Shown here in pieces: positions 32,013 to 41,176 of a stretch of DNA of 41,176 bases. Within the stretch, counting starts at the first letter, position 1. The number at the start of each line of letters is the position of its first letter. This DNA comes from Chromera velia (lineage: Eukaryota; Sar; Chromeraceae): the NCBI GenBank assembly GCA_018398765.1, contig JAHBMJ010000114.1, positions 15,425-56,600 of the forward strand, written 5' to 3'. The translations under genes and the position numbers were made by a program. The notes beneath the pieces are model-generated. The model did no database searches, was not told where the DNA came from, and saw only the letters and a program-made list of their open reading frames with translations.

Positions 32013-34331
32013 TTTTGTGTGTGTGTATGAACAGGGTGCTCAGTGCCTGCTTACCTGACTGCCTGCCTGCCTGCCTGCCTGTCTGATGGATGCTATGCAT
32101 GCAGGTACATGTACTGGGGGTATCTAATTGGATGCCCTCTGATCATTTGGGATTTTGCCGAAACGCTAGGGATGGAGGGGATTCCGTTCTATTCTGCAGC
32201 CACCTTCTTCTGCCTCCTCGTGGGATTCTGGTGGGTCAGCATTGTTGTTCTTTCTGCATGCTTTTGATAGCCGCCTTTCAGTTCACGTATACATTTATGC
32301 ACGTGTGCAGGAGCGTGCTCTGTGCATCCAGAATCAATTAAACTACTTGTAGTATCCTCATAAACGACTGTAGAGAAGAGGGATGCTCAACCTGTGATCG
32401 CAGGAGAGCAGGAGAGAGGCGGTCGGGGTGCGGAGGGAGGAGGAGGCAGGGAGGAAAGAATATGAGAGAACGGGAGGGAGGGAGGGAGGAAATGCGTGAT
32501 TGAATGAGCCCATGACGATGACAGGAATGAGGGAAAGTGCAAGAGCCAGAAGGCGTAGACAGATAGGATGGATGGATGGATGGACGAATGTGTGAACCAA
32601 TCAATTCATGAAGCCACTGATTGACGCACGCAAATCTAATTTGATTTGCAGGACAGAGCACATCCGAAACTCCGCACAGTGGTTCCTCTTTAGCGTTGGC
32701 TGCGTGCTGGTGAGTTCCCTTCCCTTTGTCGTGTGGTATTTCGTGCGTGGTTTATTGTGCGTCATGAGCTGCATCTTTTTGACAAAACGACTGCCCAAGT
32801 CGGCCCTGCACCTTAATTTCTGTTGAGAGCTGGTTGTTTGGAGATGAGAGATTTTTGGAAAGAAGCGACGGTAGTTGTACTTCTGAAAAGTGCAGCAACA
32901 CTGATGGTGATTTCAACATAAAACGACATTCATTTTTTCGAACTTCAACATCAACAGCTGCAAAGACCTAGAACGGTTGCATGACCTTTGGTTCTCTCGT
33001 TCGTTTCTCCTCGTTTTTCCTTTTCTTTTTTTCGTGAGGGAGGGACGCGTGAGGGACCAGAGGGAGAGAGAAATTCGCAGACTATGATCATCCACAGCAA
33101 AGGATATAGCCTCAGGTAGAAAGCGGCAGGCAGCAGTTTTAAATCTGAAGGTCTTGTGAAGGAAGGGGAATTTGCATCAATCACTGTGGATCGTCATCCA
33201 TCCAGTCGTCTTTCTTTTTGGTATTCAAATTTTACTGCGCATCCCAGCTGCATCCCATCATTGTGACCTGATGCTAATCGTGCGCATGTCTTTATGGATG
33301 GATGGATGGATGGAGGGATGGATGGATGGATGGATGGATAGATGGATGGATGGATGGATGGATGGATGCAGGTAGCGGTGATGGCGATGAACGTCACGAA
33401 GAGGGCACTGCACATTCTGCAGACACTCCAGGACCTGACCTACAAAGTATCGAAGCCTGCTGCCAAGTAGGCATGATGCAGTTAGCTGTTTTGTTTGACA
33501 GACCTCCCCAGCAACCACTTGGTCTGTCTTTTCTTTGTTGATTCGATCCGCATCTGCTCTCCTTGTTTGCTCTCCTCTTGTCAGGCTTCTTAGAGTCTCT
33601 TCCCTCTCCTCACAATTTTGTCGCTTTTTCCCAAATGCGTTTAATTCTCCCGTCCTCCTGTTCTTTTCTGGAGTTTCTTCTCGATCTGTGTCCTCTGTTC
33701 CTCCTCCCAGAGCCTTCATGCAGACCGCGCTCAAGAATTAATCGGTCACTCTGTACTCCTCCAGGAAAATACATGCTGCACTCTGAGCAAACGTTTCTTT
33801 CAGCTTCGTGCCGTTGGCATTCGATCGATCGTGCACGTCTCCTCTCTCTCTCTCTCCCTGCTCCCCTGTCTTTCTGCCTGCAGATGGCTGATCATTTCCC
33901 TTGCCACTTTTGGACTCGGGTGGACAGTGTTTCCCATCGCCTGGCTTCTCCGAGACGACATCCATTCTGTAGGAACTGTGGATATGTCCTACATCTCCGT
34001 GCTGCACGGAGTCGGTGACGTGGTCTCGAAACCTCTGTTTGCGATGTTCCTCACCAGATACAGGTGGGTCACTCGGTAGCACTTCATTCAGTTTTGTTCA
34101 AAGACCTTTTTGCCTTCTATTTTCTCTTTATGAGTCAGTGAAATGAGCAGGCAAGGTCGCACACAGACTAGCGCTGCTGCTTGCGTTTTCATGATTGGCT
34201 GTCTGCCTCTCCTCCTCCTCTGTCTATTTGTCAGTCTGTCTCTTTGTCTGCCTGTCTACCTGTCTGCCTGCCTATCTTAATGTATGTCTTCGTGTGCGCA
34301 TTCGTGTGTCTATTCGTATGCGCATTCATCG

Positions 34332-34370
<39 letters not shown>

Positions 34371-35027
34371 TGTGCGTGTGTGCGTCTGTGTCTGTGTCTG
34401 TGTCCGTCTGTCTGTGCGTGTGCGTGTGTGCGTGCGTGTGAGCCTGTGTCTATGTGTGTGCAGGCAATCCACTGAAGACCTCCACTTGATGTCGATCTTA
34501 CGTGCCCTCAACTGGTTGAGCGACTTCCGAGGGAAACAGGACGGGTTTGAGTTCAAACGCGTGCCTGAGGAGGTGGTCAGTTCTTTGCCTCCTCGGTGCT
34601 TCCTTCCTGTTTTTTTTGTTCTGGCGTTGGATCTTTTTTGTATTTCCGTCCGCCTTTCGATGTTTCTTTTTTCGAACGCGAAGAAGAGGTGGACAGAGAC
34701 AAGAAGTGGGGAAGAGGAATTGACGAGTTGAGAGAACGGTAGAAAGGATTGAAGAACAAGAGCGCACACTATGTAATAATTTCGAATTCGGAGAAGAAAG
34801 ATGGATTGATGGACTGGCGCGTCGTGGCTCTCTTGGCACTTCAAATGGGTGGAGCTGGACCACTTATCAAAAGTTCCTTGCTTTTGATTTGCTTTGTGTT
34901 TGCTTTGCAGGTCATAGTGACCGTCCCAGCCCTTCTTGAGTCGTGCATGAACACCAAGAAGCCCGCAGAGGTCAAGAAAGCACTTGACGTCGTGCGACGG
35001 CGTTCGATGTCGGGGGCTCCCCGGTGA
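30737..35027 (+). CDS. Microbial (type I) rhodopsin, 8 exons, possibly broken
   Basis: Exons: 30737-30869, 31288-31387, 32105-32230, 32652-32709, 33372-33466, 33884-34063, 34464-34575, 34911-35027; all GT-AG with matching phases. Helix A lies at residues ~8-30 and helix B at ~45-60. Helix C (~78-99) carries GCPLIIWD, matching the P91 and D96 region of bacteriorhodopsin, but the D85 position is Gly83 and R82 is Met80. Helix D is ~105-121 and helix E ~126-150. Helix F has W184-x2-F187-P188-x2-W191, the retinal-pocket signature. Helix G has D216-V-V-S-K220, with Lys220 the expected Schiff-base residue. The protein should be a seven-helix retinal membrane protein; without the acceptor acid it is unlikely to be a standard proton pump, so a sensory or channel-like role is possible. 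Codon 42 is an in-frame TGA (30860-30862) when the phase-compatible donor at 30870 is used. Confidence 0.85.
31389..31467. repeat. (TTTG)n/(CTGT)n repeat at 5' end of rhodopsin intron 2
   Basis: The repeat starts within four bases of the donor site and runs ~75 bp, so the microsatellite has expanded right up to the splice site. Confidence 0.85.
31835..32016. repeat. (TTTC)n with CTGT variants in rhodopsin intron 2
   Basis: About 180 bp of TTTC units with interspersed TTTCTGTC, then a (CTGC)n run just before the exon-3 acceptor. It is pyrimidine-rich on the coding strand. Confidence 0.9.
33295..33370. repeat. (GGAT)n abutting the rhodopsin exon-5 acceptor
   Basis: About 18 GGAT units run directly into the acceptor GGATGCAG, so there is no normal polypyrimidine tract before exon 5. 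The exon assignment is supported by the continuous helix-E to helix-F protein. Confidence 0.85.
34332..34462. repeat. (GT)n/(CTGT)n repeat abutting the rhodopsin exon-7 acceptor
   Basis: Roughly 130 bp of GT-rich repeat ends in GTGTGTGCAG, which serves as the acceptor of exon 7. Confidence 0.85.
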
Positions 35028-35602
35028 TTGGCGTCAAATGCGGCCATTGCGGTGAATCAGCTAGCTGCAGAGGCCCACGGACAAGGAATGATGGCAAGCG
35101 ACATCGAGGGTCAAGCAACCAAGGGCAGGGTCCAAAAGACATCAGAACACCTCACGCCACCACCTCAACACATGGCCCCTCAAGCAGGACACTTCTGGCC
35201 ACCCCACGCAAATCACTATTTAGCCCCCTTTCCGATGTACGCTGCTCTCCGTATTCGTATCCACCTCCACCTCCTATGTATCCCTACCCCTATCCCTATC
35301 CTGCCCCCGCAGTAGCAGCAGACCAACTAGTGGGTTTCGCTTCCCCCCTTGGACCGAGCGTCGTTCCCTCATGTGTTCCCTCCGCATGCAAATCGCCCAA
35401 GCCCTCCCCCAAAGCCTCCCCTGGTGGCTACAGCTAGAGCATCTTTTGATAAACGCATCGTTGTGCCCCCAGGCCTGCTGCCAGCTCCGAGTCTCCACTG
35501 CCAGAAAAGAGGAGGCTGGATGAGGGGGAGCTTGAAAAAGTTCTCAACGTCATCGAAGGACTTGAGAACACCCAGGGACAGGAGGGAAATTTGGAAGCAT
35601 AA
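35028..35602 (+). pseudogene. Coding-like continuation of the rhodopsin C-terminal tail
   Basis: After the TGA at 35025-35027 the same frame stays protein-like for ~75 codons (LASNAAIAVNQLAAEAHGQG onward). The best frame then shifts to a Pro/Tyr-rich stretch (YPPPPPMYPYPYPYPAPAV, ~35260-35330). A further piece in that second frame runs from ~35474 to a TAA at 35600-35602 (SSESPLPEKRRLDEGELEKV onward), with a better reading in the first frame in between. This looks like a disordered cytosolic tail interrupted by a stop and frame changes. Short introns, sequencing errors or decay could each explain it; alternatively the stop at 35025 is real and this is 3' UTR. Confidence 0.4.
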
Positions 35603-35633
<31 letters not shown>

Positions 35634-37869
35634 GATCAGGCAGACAGCCATCAAGGGATTCCGGAGAAAGGGGAAGGAAAATCAGAGACATCGACAGGCG
35701 GGGTGGGAGTTAATTTCTTAGGCCGTCTCCATCCGTTTTGATAAAACGACTGACTTTGACGAAACTACAGTGCTCGATCCATATCGTCCTGCTGGCTCAT
35801 CTGCCTCCTGCCTGCCTGCCTGCCTACCTGCTTGCCTGCCTGCCTGCCTGCCTGTCTGCCTGTCTGTCTGTCTGCCTGTCTGCCTGCCTGCCTGCCTGTC
35901 TGCCTCCCTGACTTTCATGAAGACAAGCAGAGGGTCCCCTTGGAGAGAGGGAGGTAGCGGGTGGGACGAGAGACGTGCGTTCGGATTTCATTCAGACAGC
36001 TCCTCTGCGTGGTTGAAGAGGTGGGATAATTAAGTGATGACTGACAATACGAGAGAGATCGCAGGATATTGTAGGGAGGGCCTGGAGGCACCTTGTGACC
36101 ATTCCAGAAACAGAAAGCTACCATCAGAGCAGAGCAGAGTAGGGAGGCAGGGAGGCAGAGAGAAAAAGGGGGGGAGAGCATATTTGTTCCGCATGCAGCA
36201 CTGCACTGGCATTCAGGCGTCTGCCAGAAATTGAAGCACGACCAGTCTTTGGACCAAAATTGAAGCAGGCAGTCATGTAGGGAAGCAGACGGTCAACTGA
36301 CAGTCAGTGAGAAGGGTAAGTGAACCTTCTTCCCTCCTTCCCTCGGAGTCCTTCCCTCCTTCCCTCCTTCCTTCCTTCCTTCCTTCCTTCCTTCCCCTCG
36401 AGGAGAAGACGAGACACATAGCGAATCGCATGAAAGAGTTGGATGGAAGACAGGCAGACAGAAAGAGGAGAAACATTTTGAAACACTTTAAAGTCCTTAT
36501 CCACAGGGTGAGAAAGAGTGGGGGGGGGTGTAAATGGGGACACTTGTCTGTATGTCGATGGAGGGAGTGAATTAAATAGGTGATGCGTGGAGGGAGAAAA
36601 AGGTGAAGAGAGAAAAGGAGGGAGCAAAACTGGAAATTGTGTGGCAGTTCATGCGTACCATTTGGGGGGGAAAAAGAGGGGGGGTTTTTTGGCCATCAAC
36701 AGATTGCTCTAGCAGATTGCTGGGCCATTTTGGGGACTTGATTAAATGACGACAAAAGAAAGAAAAAAAATCAAGTTGCAGGAAGATAAGGGGAAAAACA
36801 TGCAGGCATCAATTAACCGAGTCTGAGACAACAGAGTGGCTTCATGGCCAGCGCCAACCCGGCTCTAGACGCGTGGTACTTATAAAAAACAATATTCACT
36901 GCATGGATCACATGTGGGTCGCAGCATGCCTGAAACGCAAGTGCAATCAATCACAGAGAAACTTCACGCTTCATAAATCCGTAGTCATGGCTCATGTCAC
37001 GTTTCGTCGCAGTATTTTCCGTGTGTTCTTCTTGCTTGTTCGCTTGGTGGAACTTCTGTCCGGGGTGAGTAGCTGCAGGAATTATAGTCATTGATCATTG
37101 AAAATGGAAGAAAATCTGTTTTTGTACCCGGCCATCAGGGGATTTCATTCTATCGTTTTTGTGCCACCAACTCAGTGCCTTGCTTCACACTGCATTGAAA
37201 TTAAAATTGCATGCATGGACTCGATCGCTTCCACGCAACACGCGGTGGAGGAACTGACAATGTTTCGAATCAATAGAAAGGCCGCGGCGGGAGGAGGATC
37301 GAAAGAAACCTGCAGGCCGGCCTCCTGGAGGATCGATCGACCTCGCACTGACTGACTGACTGACTGACTGACTGACTGATTGACTGACTGACTGACTGAC
37401 TGACTGACTGACTGACTGACTGACTGACTGACTGACTGACTGACGACGCTGCGTGTACGTGTGCATGAACCGGCAGCGTGGCTTCAATGAGCGAGTGAGC
37501 TAGGCAGATGGATGGACATACCAGACGTGAGGAGGGATGGAAAAAAACTCTCGAACTTTGAGAAGGGCTCAAACTCTTTTTCCGTTCGTGGTCCGAAAGA
37601 AAAAGGAGAAGATTGTATGACTCATATTTCAACTCTGACGTACGTACATAGAACTCTTTTATGTTCAGCTTTGTACCGTAGAATTAGAGCATGTGCAATC
37701 GAGCCCTGGAGCGAGCCCCGCCTCACTATTATAAGAGAGCTACTGCAAGACCGCGACAGACACGATAAAAGAAGAACTTGAACAAAACAGAAGAGGGGAG
37801 AAGCGAAGCTACAAGAGAAAAAGGAAACACCTGCATACGCAGGTCCAAATTGAAGCCTAAGAAATGAAT
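35603..37869. other. Repeat-rich spacer without a convincing gene
   Basis: This spacer contains (GATT)n at 35604-35630, (CTGC)n with CTGT variants at 35807-35911, (CCTT)n at 36325-36397 and a long (ACTG)n run at 37346-37444. TGCATGCA occurs at 37208. Open frames on both strands are either repeat translations (such as Ser-Gln-Ser-Val runs over ACTG) or short and featureless. Confidence 0.65.
37346..37444. repeat. (ACTG)n microsatellite, ~99 bp
   Basis: About 24 units, nearly perfect with one ATTG variant at ~37378-37381. It is the longest near-pure tetranucleotide run in the window. Confidence 0.95.
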
Positions 37870-38787
37870 CGCTGGAGCTTTTTGCATTATTTTCATCTTT
37901 TGACTGCCTTCCTGTAGTATTCCTAACACCTCCTTTTATTTATCTTTCCTTTTGTTGTACTATTTCTCCAAACTTTATTTCTAGCAATTAAGTTAAGCTT
38001 TCTATGGATTGAGAAAAAAACCTAAATCACGGTTGATTTCTTTTTTTTCAGACACTGCAGGGCATGTACCATACATGTACATCATATATTATAACAAGTA
38101 ATATGTGAGTCATAATATGACATGAAACTAAGATTTCTCTACAAAATCATAGTAAAGATTTTGTAAATGAAGAAAAAACAAAATTTTAAAAACAGTATAA
38201 GAGCTAGTATACGAGCCAGGAAATCAGAATAAAAATCAAAAGTAATAAAAACTTTATTAAAAAGTAATGATCAAAACTTTAACTTCAACTTGAAGCTATA
38301 GGCTTGAAAAGCTAGTTGAAAAGTCTAGTGAAAAGTGGTAGTTTGCTAAATTTTGGATATAGATTTGCACTTATATAAAGTTACTCAAAAATTTTTAAAT
38401 CGTAATCCTATCTAGGATCCTATAGTCGTGATCATGCATTAGCATGGGTTGCTAGATGGCTTACAAACAAGTTTTGAAACAATCTCTCATAAGCGTCAGT
38501 GGCAACGTCACTCATGAGCAAGCTCGCTCCATGCACTAGCACCTGAGGTTGAAGAGTTTGAAAGCACGCATCCTGCTAGCTAGCCTGCTAGGCATCCTGA
38601 TTCCTGAGTGAAATAATCAAAAAGACTATAGCAAACAGATGTAGAACTTTGAATGCTCTTGTAAAACTGCTTATAAATTTTGTGACCGTGACCTGAACGG
38701 TTAGCGAGGCGATTGGACAAAAAAAGGTTGAAAACCAGCTCATTTTAACTTTATTGGAGACGGACAAAGCTAGGATGGGACAAAGAC
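37870..38787. other. AT-rich island downstream of the SGNH gene
   Basis: About 900 bp of strongly AT-rich sequence with scattered AAAACTTTA-type motifs also seen in the 29.2-30.2 kb island. It holds no protein-like frame. It may be an old transposable-element relic and includes the 3' flank of the minus-strand hydrolase gene. Confidence 0.5.
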
Positions 38788-40164
38788 TCATTTGTTTGAG
38801 GAGGACGCATGCTCAGCGTCATCAGAACCCCCGACTGCCTCACTCGCACTCTTCCCCTCAAACTTGACAATTTCCTTCCACACCTGCCTCGCAAGCTTAC
38901 GTCCACCCTCCACTGAGGGCTCCACCCGTGCTTCATAGTCCCCCGTATTCTTTCCATCCAAAACTTCGAAGAACGGCACCGGAACGATCCTCGTCCCCTC
39001 CACCTCTACCTGCTCTACACCCAGACGGTAAACTGCACGGATTAGGCTCTGCACCTTTTCTGGATGGCTGTTGTACGACAGTTGGTTCAGTGCGGTGTCT
39101 GCCCAGGAAACTTTTCCTGGAGGGGGACTCTCGTCAGGAAAATAGATCATACAGACGAAAATCGCCTTAGGTTTCTTTTTCTCAACCAGTTTCGTCAAAT
39201 AAGCGGCAAGCTGGTATCGGAACATTTTGATCAGGTGCGCCAATCCTATCGGCCACCCCCACCCACCCCACCCAGAGTTGAATGGACTCCAGAAGCTGCT
39301 CTGATTCTCTATGATGTACGTGGTGGATGTGAGATACATCAGGAGCGCAATATTCCACATTGTGCCTACTGAGGGACGGAGAGCAATGTCATTGCCTCCC
39401 ACTGAGACAACAAGATAATCCCCCTCTGCAATACGATCCCGAACAAACTGATCGTGGTACAACAAACCCCCTTCTTTCAGCCCGCATCTTGCGGGACTTT
39501 TGGCGGGATTCTCGTCCCTGTCTGACAGGGTGCTCTCCTCGACTGCGGCATTGCAACACCAGAACGGTAACTTCAAGCGACCCGAATTGGAACTGCAGCG
39601 GAGGAAATCAAAGCCGGGAGATTCTTCCCCGGGGTCAAAAATGCTCTCTGGGTTCACGGCAAAGAAATTCATCCAAAAGGCGAAATCCTTCACCATTCGG
39701 GGCGGTCTCAAGATCGACTCGAACCCATTCAACGCAGGACCTGATCTGCTGTCACTCTTCAGCTGTTGATGATCATCTGGCGCCCTTCTTGTGTCGAGCA
39801 ACCAGTGTTTGTTGTCAAGGGAGGAGTCCCCCACGAGGAAGATACACCGTCGGGCGTCTTCCACTTTTTTCTCCGACTGTTGTTGCATCGAGTCGTGCAA
39901 CATTTCGAGGAACTCCACCTCATGTCCGTGGTAGTTCCCATAAAATTCAGAAGCAGGAATGAAGTCGGGATCAGAAGACTGTGCCATCACGTGAAGAAAT
40001 TTGCTCAACCGAAAAAAACCAGAGCGCAAGGGCGGAGGAGAAGAGGCCCCTTTCCCAAAACAGACAGATGAGAGAACACAACCGACTAGAAACAAGAGTC
40101 TCAAGATCGTACGAGCAATAGAGCGATCTTCAATGGCCGAGAACTCTGGGACTACATTCACCAT
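38788..40164 (-). CDS. SGNH/GDSL-type hydrolase-like protein, 458 aa, single exon
   Basis: The ATG at 40164 directly follows an in-frame TGA; the stop is TGA. Residues ~18-38 are hydrophobic (ILRLLFLVGCVLSSVCFG) and may act as a signal peptide or anchor. Block I is IFLVGDSSLDN, with G112-D-S114, the family's nucleophile position. Block III is VVSVGGNDI, with G257-N258-D259 for the oxyanion hole. Near the end, D409-Y-E-A-R-V-E415-P-S occupies the place of the usual D-x-x-H-P block V, so the catalytic His appears to be Glu. A Trp/Gly-rich insert (WGGWGWP) lies at ~299-305. Members of this superfamily cleave esters of lipids or glycans; activity here is uncertain given the missing His. An alternative start at Met60 would drop the hydrophobic segment. 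Confidence 0.8.
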   Translation of the reverse strand: MVNVVPEFSAIEDRSIARTILRLLFLVGCVLSSVCFGKGASSPPPLRSGFFRLSKFLHVMAQSSDPDFIPASEFYGNYHGHEVEFLEMLHDSMQQQSEKKVEDARRCIFLVGDSSLDNKHWLLDTRRAPDDHQQLKSDSRSGPALNGFESILRPPRMVKDFAFWMNFFAVNPESIFDPGEESPGFDFLRCSSNSGRLKLPFWCCNAAVEESTLSDRDENPAKSPARCGLKEGGLLYHDQFVRDRIAEGDYLVVSVGGNDIALRPSVGTMWNIALLMYLTSTTYIIENQSSFWSPFNSGWGGWGWPIGLAHLIKMFRYQLAAYLTKLVEKKKPKAIFVCMIYFPDESPPPGKVSWADTALNQLSYNSHPEKVQSLIRAVYRLGVEQVEVEGTRIVPVPFFEVLDGKNTGDYEARVEPSVEGGRKLARQVWKEIVKFEGKSASEAVGGSDDAEHASSSNK

Positions 40165-40612
40165 TCAGAACAAAAGCCGCATCGCTGCACAGTAAGATCA
40201 AGCGAAGCGACAACAGGGCCGGATATTGACTCGCTACAGCGAGAAGAGGAAAAGATCAGGAGTTGTCGCGCTTTGTCTGGCAAGCTGAACTGAGCAGATC
40301 CAATGAGTTCAATGTTCGTCGTCCCACCAGACCATGAACAAAGAAGAACAGAAGATCGAATATGCAGCTCCTATATTCTTTACAGCTGGACGCGTCGAAT
40401 GTTCTGCCTCTCTGGAGGCGTACGTCATTAACATCGATGTTAGAGTCGGAATGAGTCGGATTAGACCACATGATCGATTCAACGCATCGAGAGACGGGAT
40501 CGTGCATGATGTAGACAATTGTTACTCACTGAATTGTAGACATATGTAGACGGGATGTCTGTAATTCGGTGTATACCGTATATTTCATCACACTTTGCCC
40601 ACTTTGAATTTT
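40165..40612. other. Spacer between two minus-strand genes
   Basis: About 450 bp containing the 5' flank of the hydrolase gene and the 3' flank of the HNH-like gene. Nothing else could be recognised. Confidence 0.5.
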
Positions 40613-41176
40613 CTATACAAAAACTAGCCTTGGGGGGGTACTTCCGGCTGACCATTCATAGGCTGTGCGGCCCGGGCGTTCATGGCAGAGCACGCATACT
40701 AGGCGGTACACTGCAGCTTCTTTGCACATAGCGTCAAATCGGCTCTGCCATTGTGGCTGGGGAATAGAGGCTAGGTCCAATTTGCATAGTCGGTGGGGGT
40801 GGTTGCTATCCAGTACATCGACCAAGTGATCAACCTCCAGGTTCGATCTCCAGTATCCACTTTTAAACTTTTTTAGGCCCTTTCGTTGCATCCGTTCCTC
40901 CCAAAAAAAAGCCCAAACACGTCCACACTGCTCGCAAAAGGGTAAGAGGGAAGCAGCAGGCTTTTTCCCCATGATGATGTGCCCCCGCAGCTCACAACTA
41001 AGACTCCTCTTGTCTTGGTGCGTGGGAACTTCAGAAGGAGAAGGAAGAGAAAAGGAAGAGACGGGCTGCTGACAAACAAGCTCTTCAAGCGACCAACTGA
41101 CAAGCTGTTGAATTGGAACAGAAACTATTGCTTCAAGAACTTCTGTTCTACTTCTACGTTTCCCTTCTTTCAACAA
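40613..41176 (-). CDS. HNH-nuclease-like protein, C-terminal part (right-edge partial)
   Basis: The frame is open through the right edge and ends with TAG at 40613, giving 187 residues of C-terminal sequence. In order it shows a CxxC pair (FCEQCGRVW), then LEVDHLVDVLD with the Asp-His typical of the first HNH strand, and then LVCVLCHERPGR with C-x2-C-H. This C-x2-C / DH / C-x2-C-H order matches zinc-stabilised HNH endonucleases. A role in DNA cleavage, possibly within a mobile element, is inferred. The upstream ~80 residues are Ser/Glu-rich and probably a linker. The EVDHLxDxLD stretch resembles one in the left-edge protein. The start lies outside the window. Confidence 0.6.
   Translation of the reverse strand: MLKEGKRRSRTEVLEAIVSVPIQQLVSWSLEELVCQQPVSSFSLPSPSEVPTHQDKRSLSCELRGHIIMGKKPAASLLPFCEQCGRVWAFFWEERMQRKGLKKFKSGYWRSNLEVDHLVDVLDSNHPHRLCKLDLASIPQPQWQSRFDAMCKEAAVYRLVCVLCHERPGRTAYEWSAGSTPPRLVFV

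Noticed and set aside
11800-37444. CRISPR-like arrays among the many direct repeats
   Set aside because: All are short-unit microsatellites or minisatellites without unique spacers, in a eukaryotic intron-containing context.
37185-37632. Ser-Gln-Ser-Val repeat proteins on the minus strand
   Set aside because: Direct translation of the (ACTG)n microsatellite.
39360-39962. 200-codon plus frame inside the SGNH gene
   Set aside because: Antisense shadow of the hydrolase frame, which has clear GDS and GND blocks.

Overview
The window looks like nuclear DNA of a protist with canonical GT-AG introns. Genes are sparse and the introns and spacers are full of microsatellites. A TGCATGCA motif recurs, and the proteins are of types seen in alveolates and algae. 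A chromerid (Chromera-like) or related alveolate fits best, but this is an inference from style; no rRNA or organellar marker is present.

Left part (1-8.8 kb) is accessory DNA. It holds a long minus-strand reading frame running off the left edge (1-1.46 kb, with an upstream part interrupted by two stops), a 733-bp foldback element with terminal inverted repeats and a possible 4-bp target duplication, a small zinc-finger-like/coiled-coil protein, and a 178-bp tandem repeat array. It continues with a run of splice-like signals without a coherent protein, a chromodomain reading frame broken by three in-frame stops, and a decayed plus-strand coding remnant. About 9.7 kb of low-complexity DNA (8.8-18.4 kb) follows, with no convincing gene apart from one exon-like segment near 12.4 kb.

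The centre holds two divergent genes sharing a 783-bp spacer. On the minus strand is a five-exon gene (25570 to 18447) for a protein of about 2077 residues, with two CCCH zinc fingers at the N-terminus and a very long Gln/His/Pro/Ser/Gly-rich tail carrying small Cys clusters. On the plus strand is a two-exon gene (26354 to 29158) for a 370-residue protein with two UBA-like domains, a charged helical region and a PUB domain, the layout of a ubiquitin/p97(Cdc48) adaptor. Its intron is a large CT/GT microsatellite block with an assembly gap of 18 N.

The right part contains a plus-strand microbial (type I) rhodopsin spread over eight exons (30737 to 35027), with the helix-G lysine and helix-F aromatic signature intact. 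It lacks the usual helix-C arginine and acidic counterion and has in-frame TGA codons that may make it a pseudogene. Repeat-rich and AT-rich spacers follow, then a single-exon minus-strand SGNH/GDSL-type hydrolase (458 residues), and at the right edge the C-terminal part of an HNH-nuclease-like protein. The genes do not form an operon-like pathway; each appears to be an independent transcription unit.
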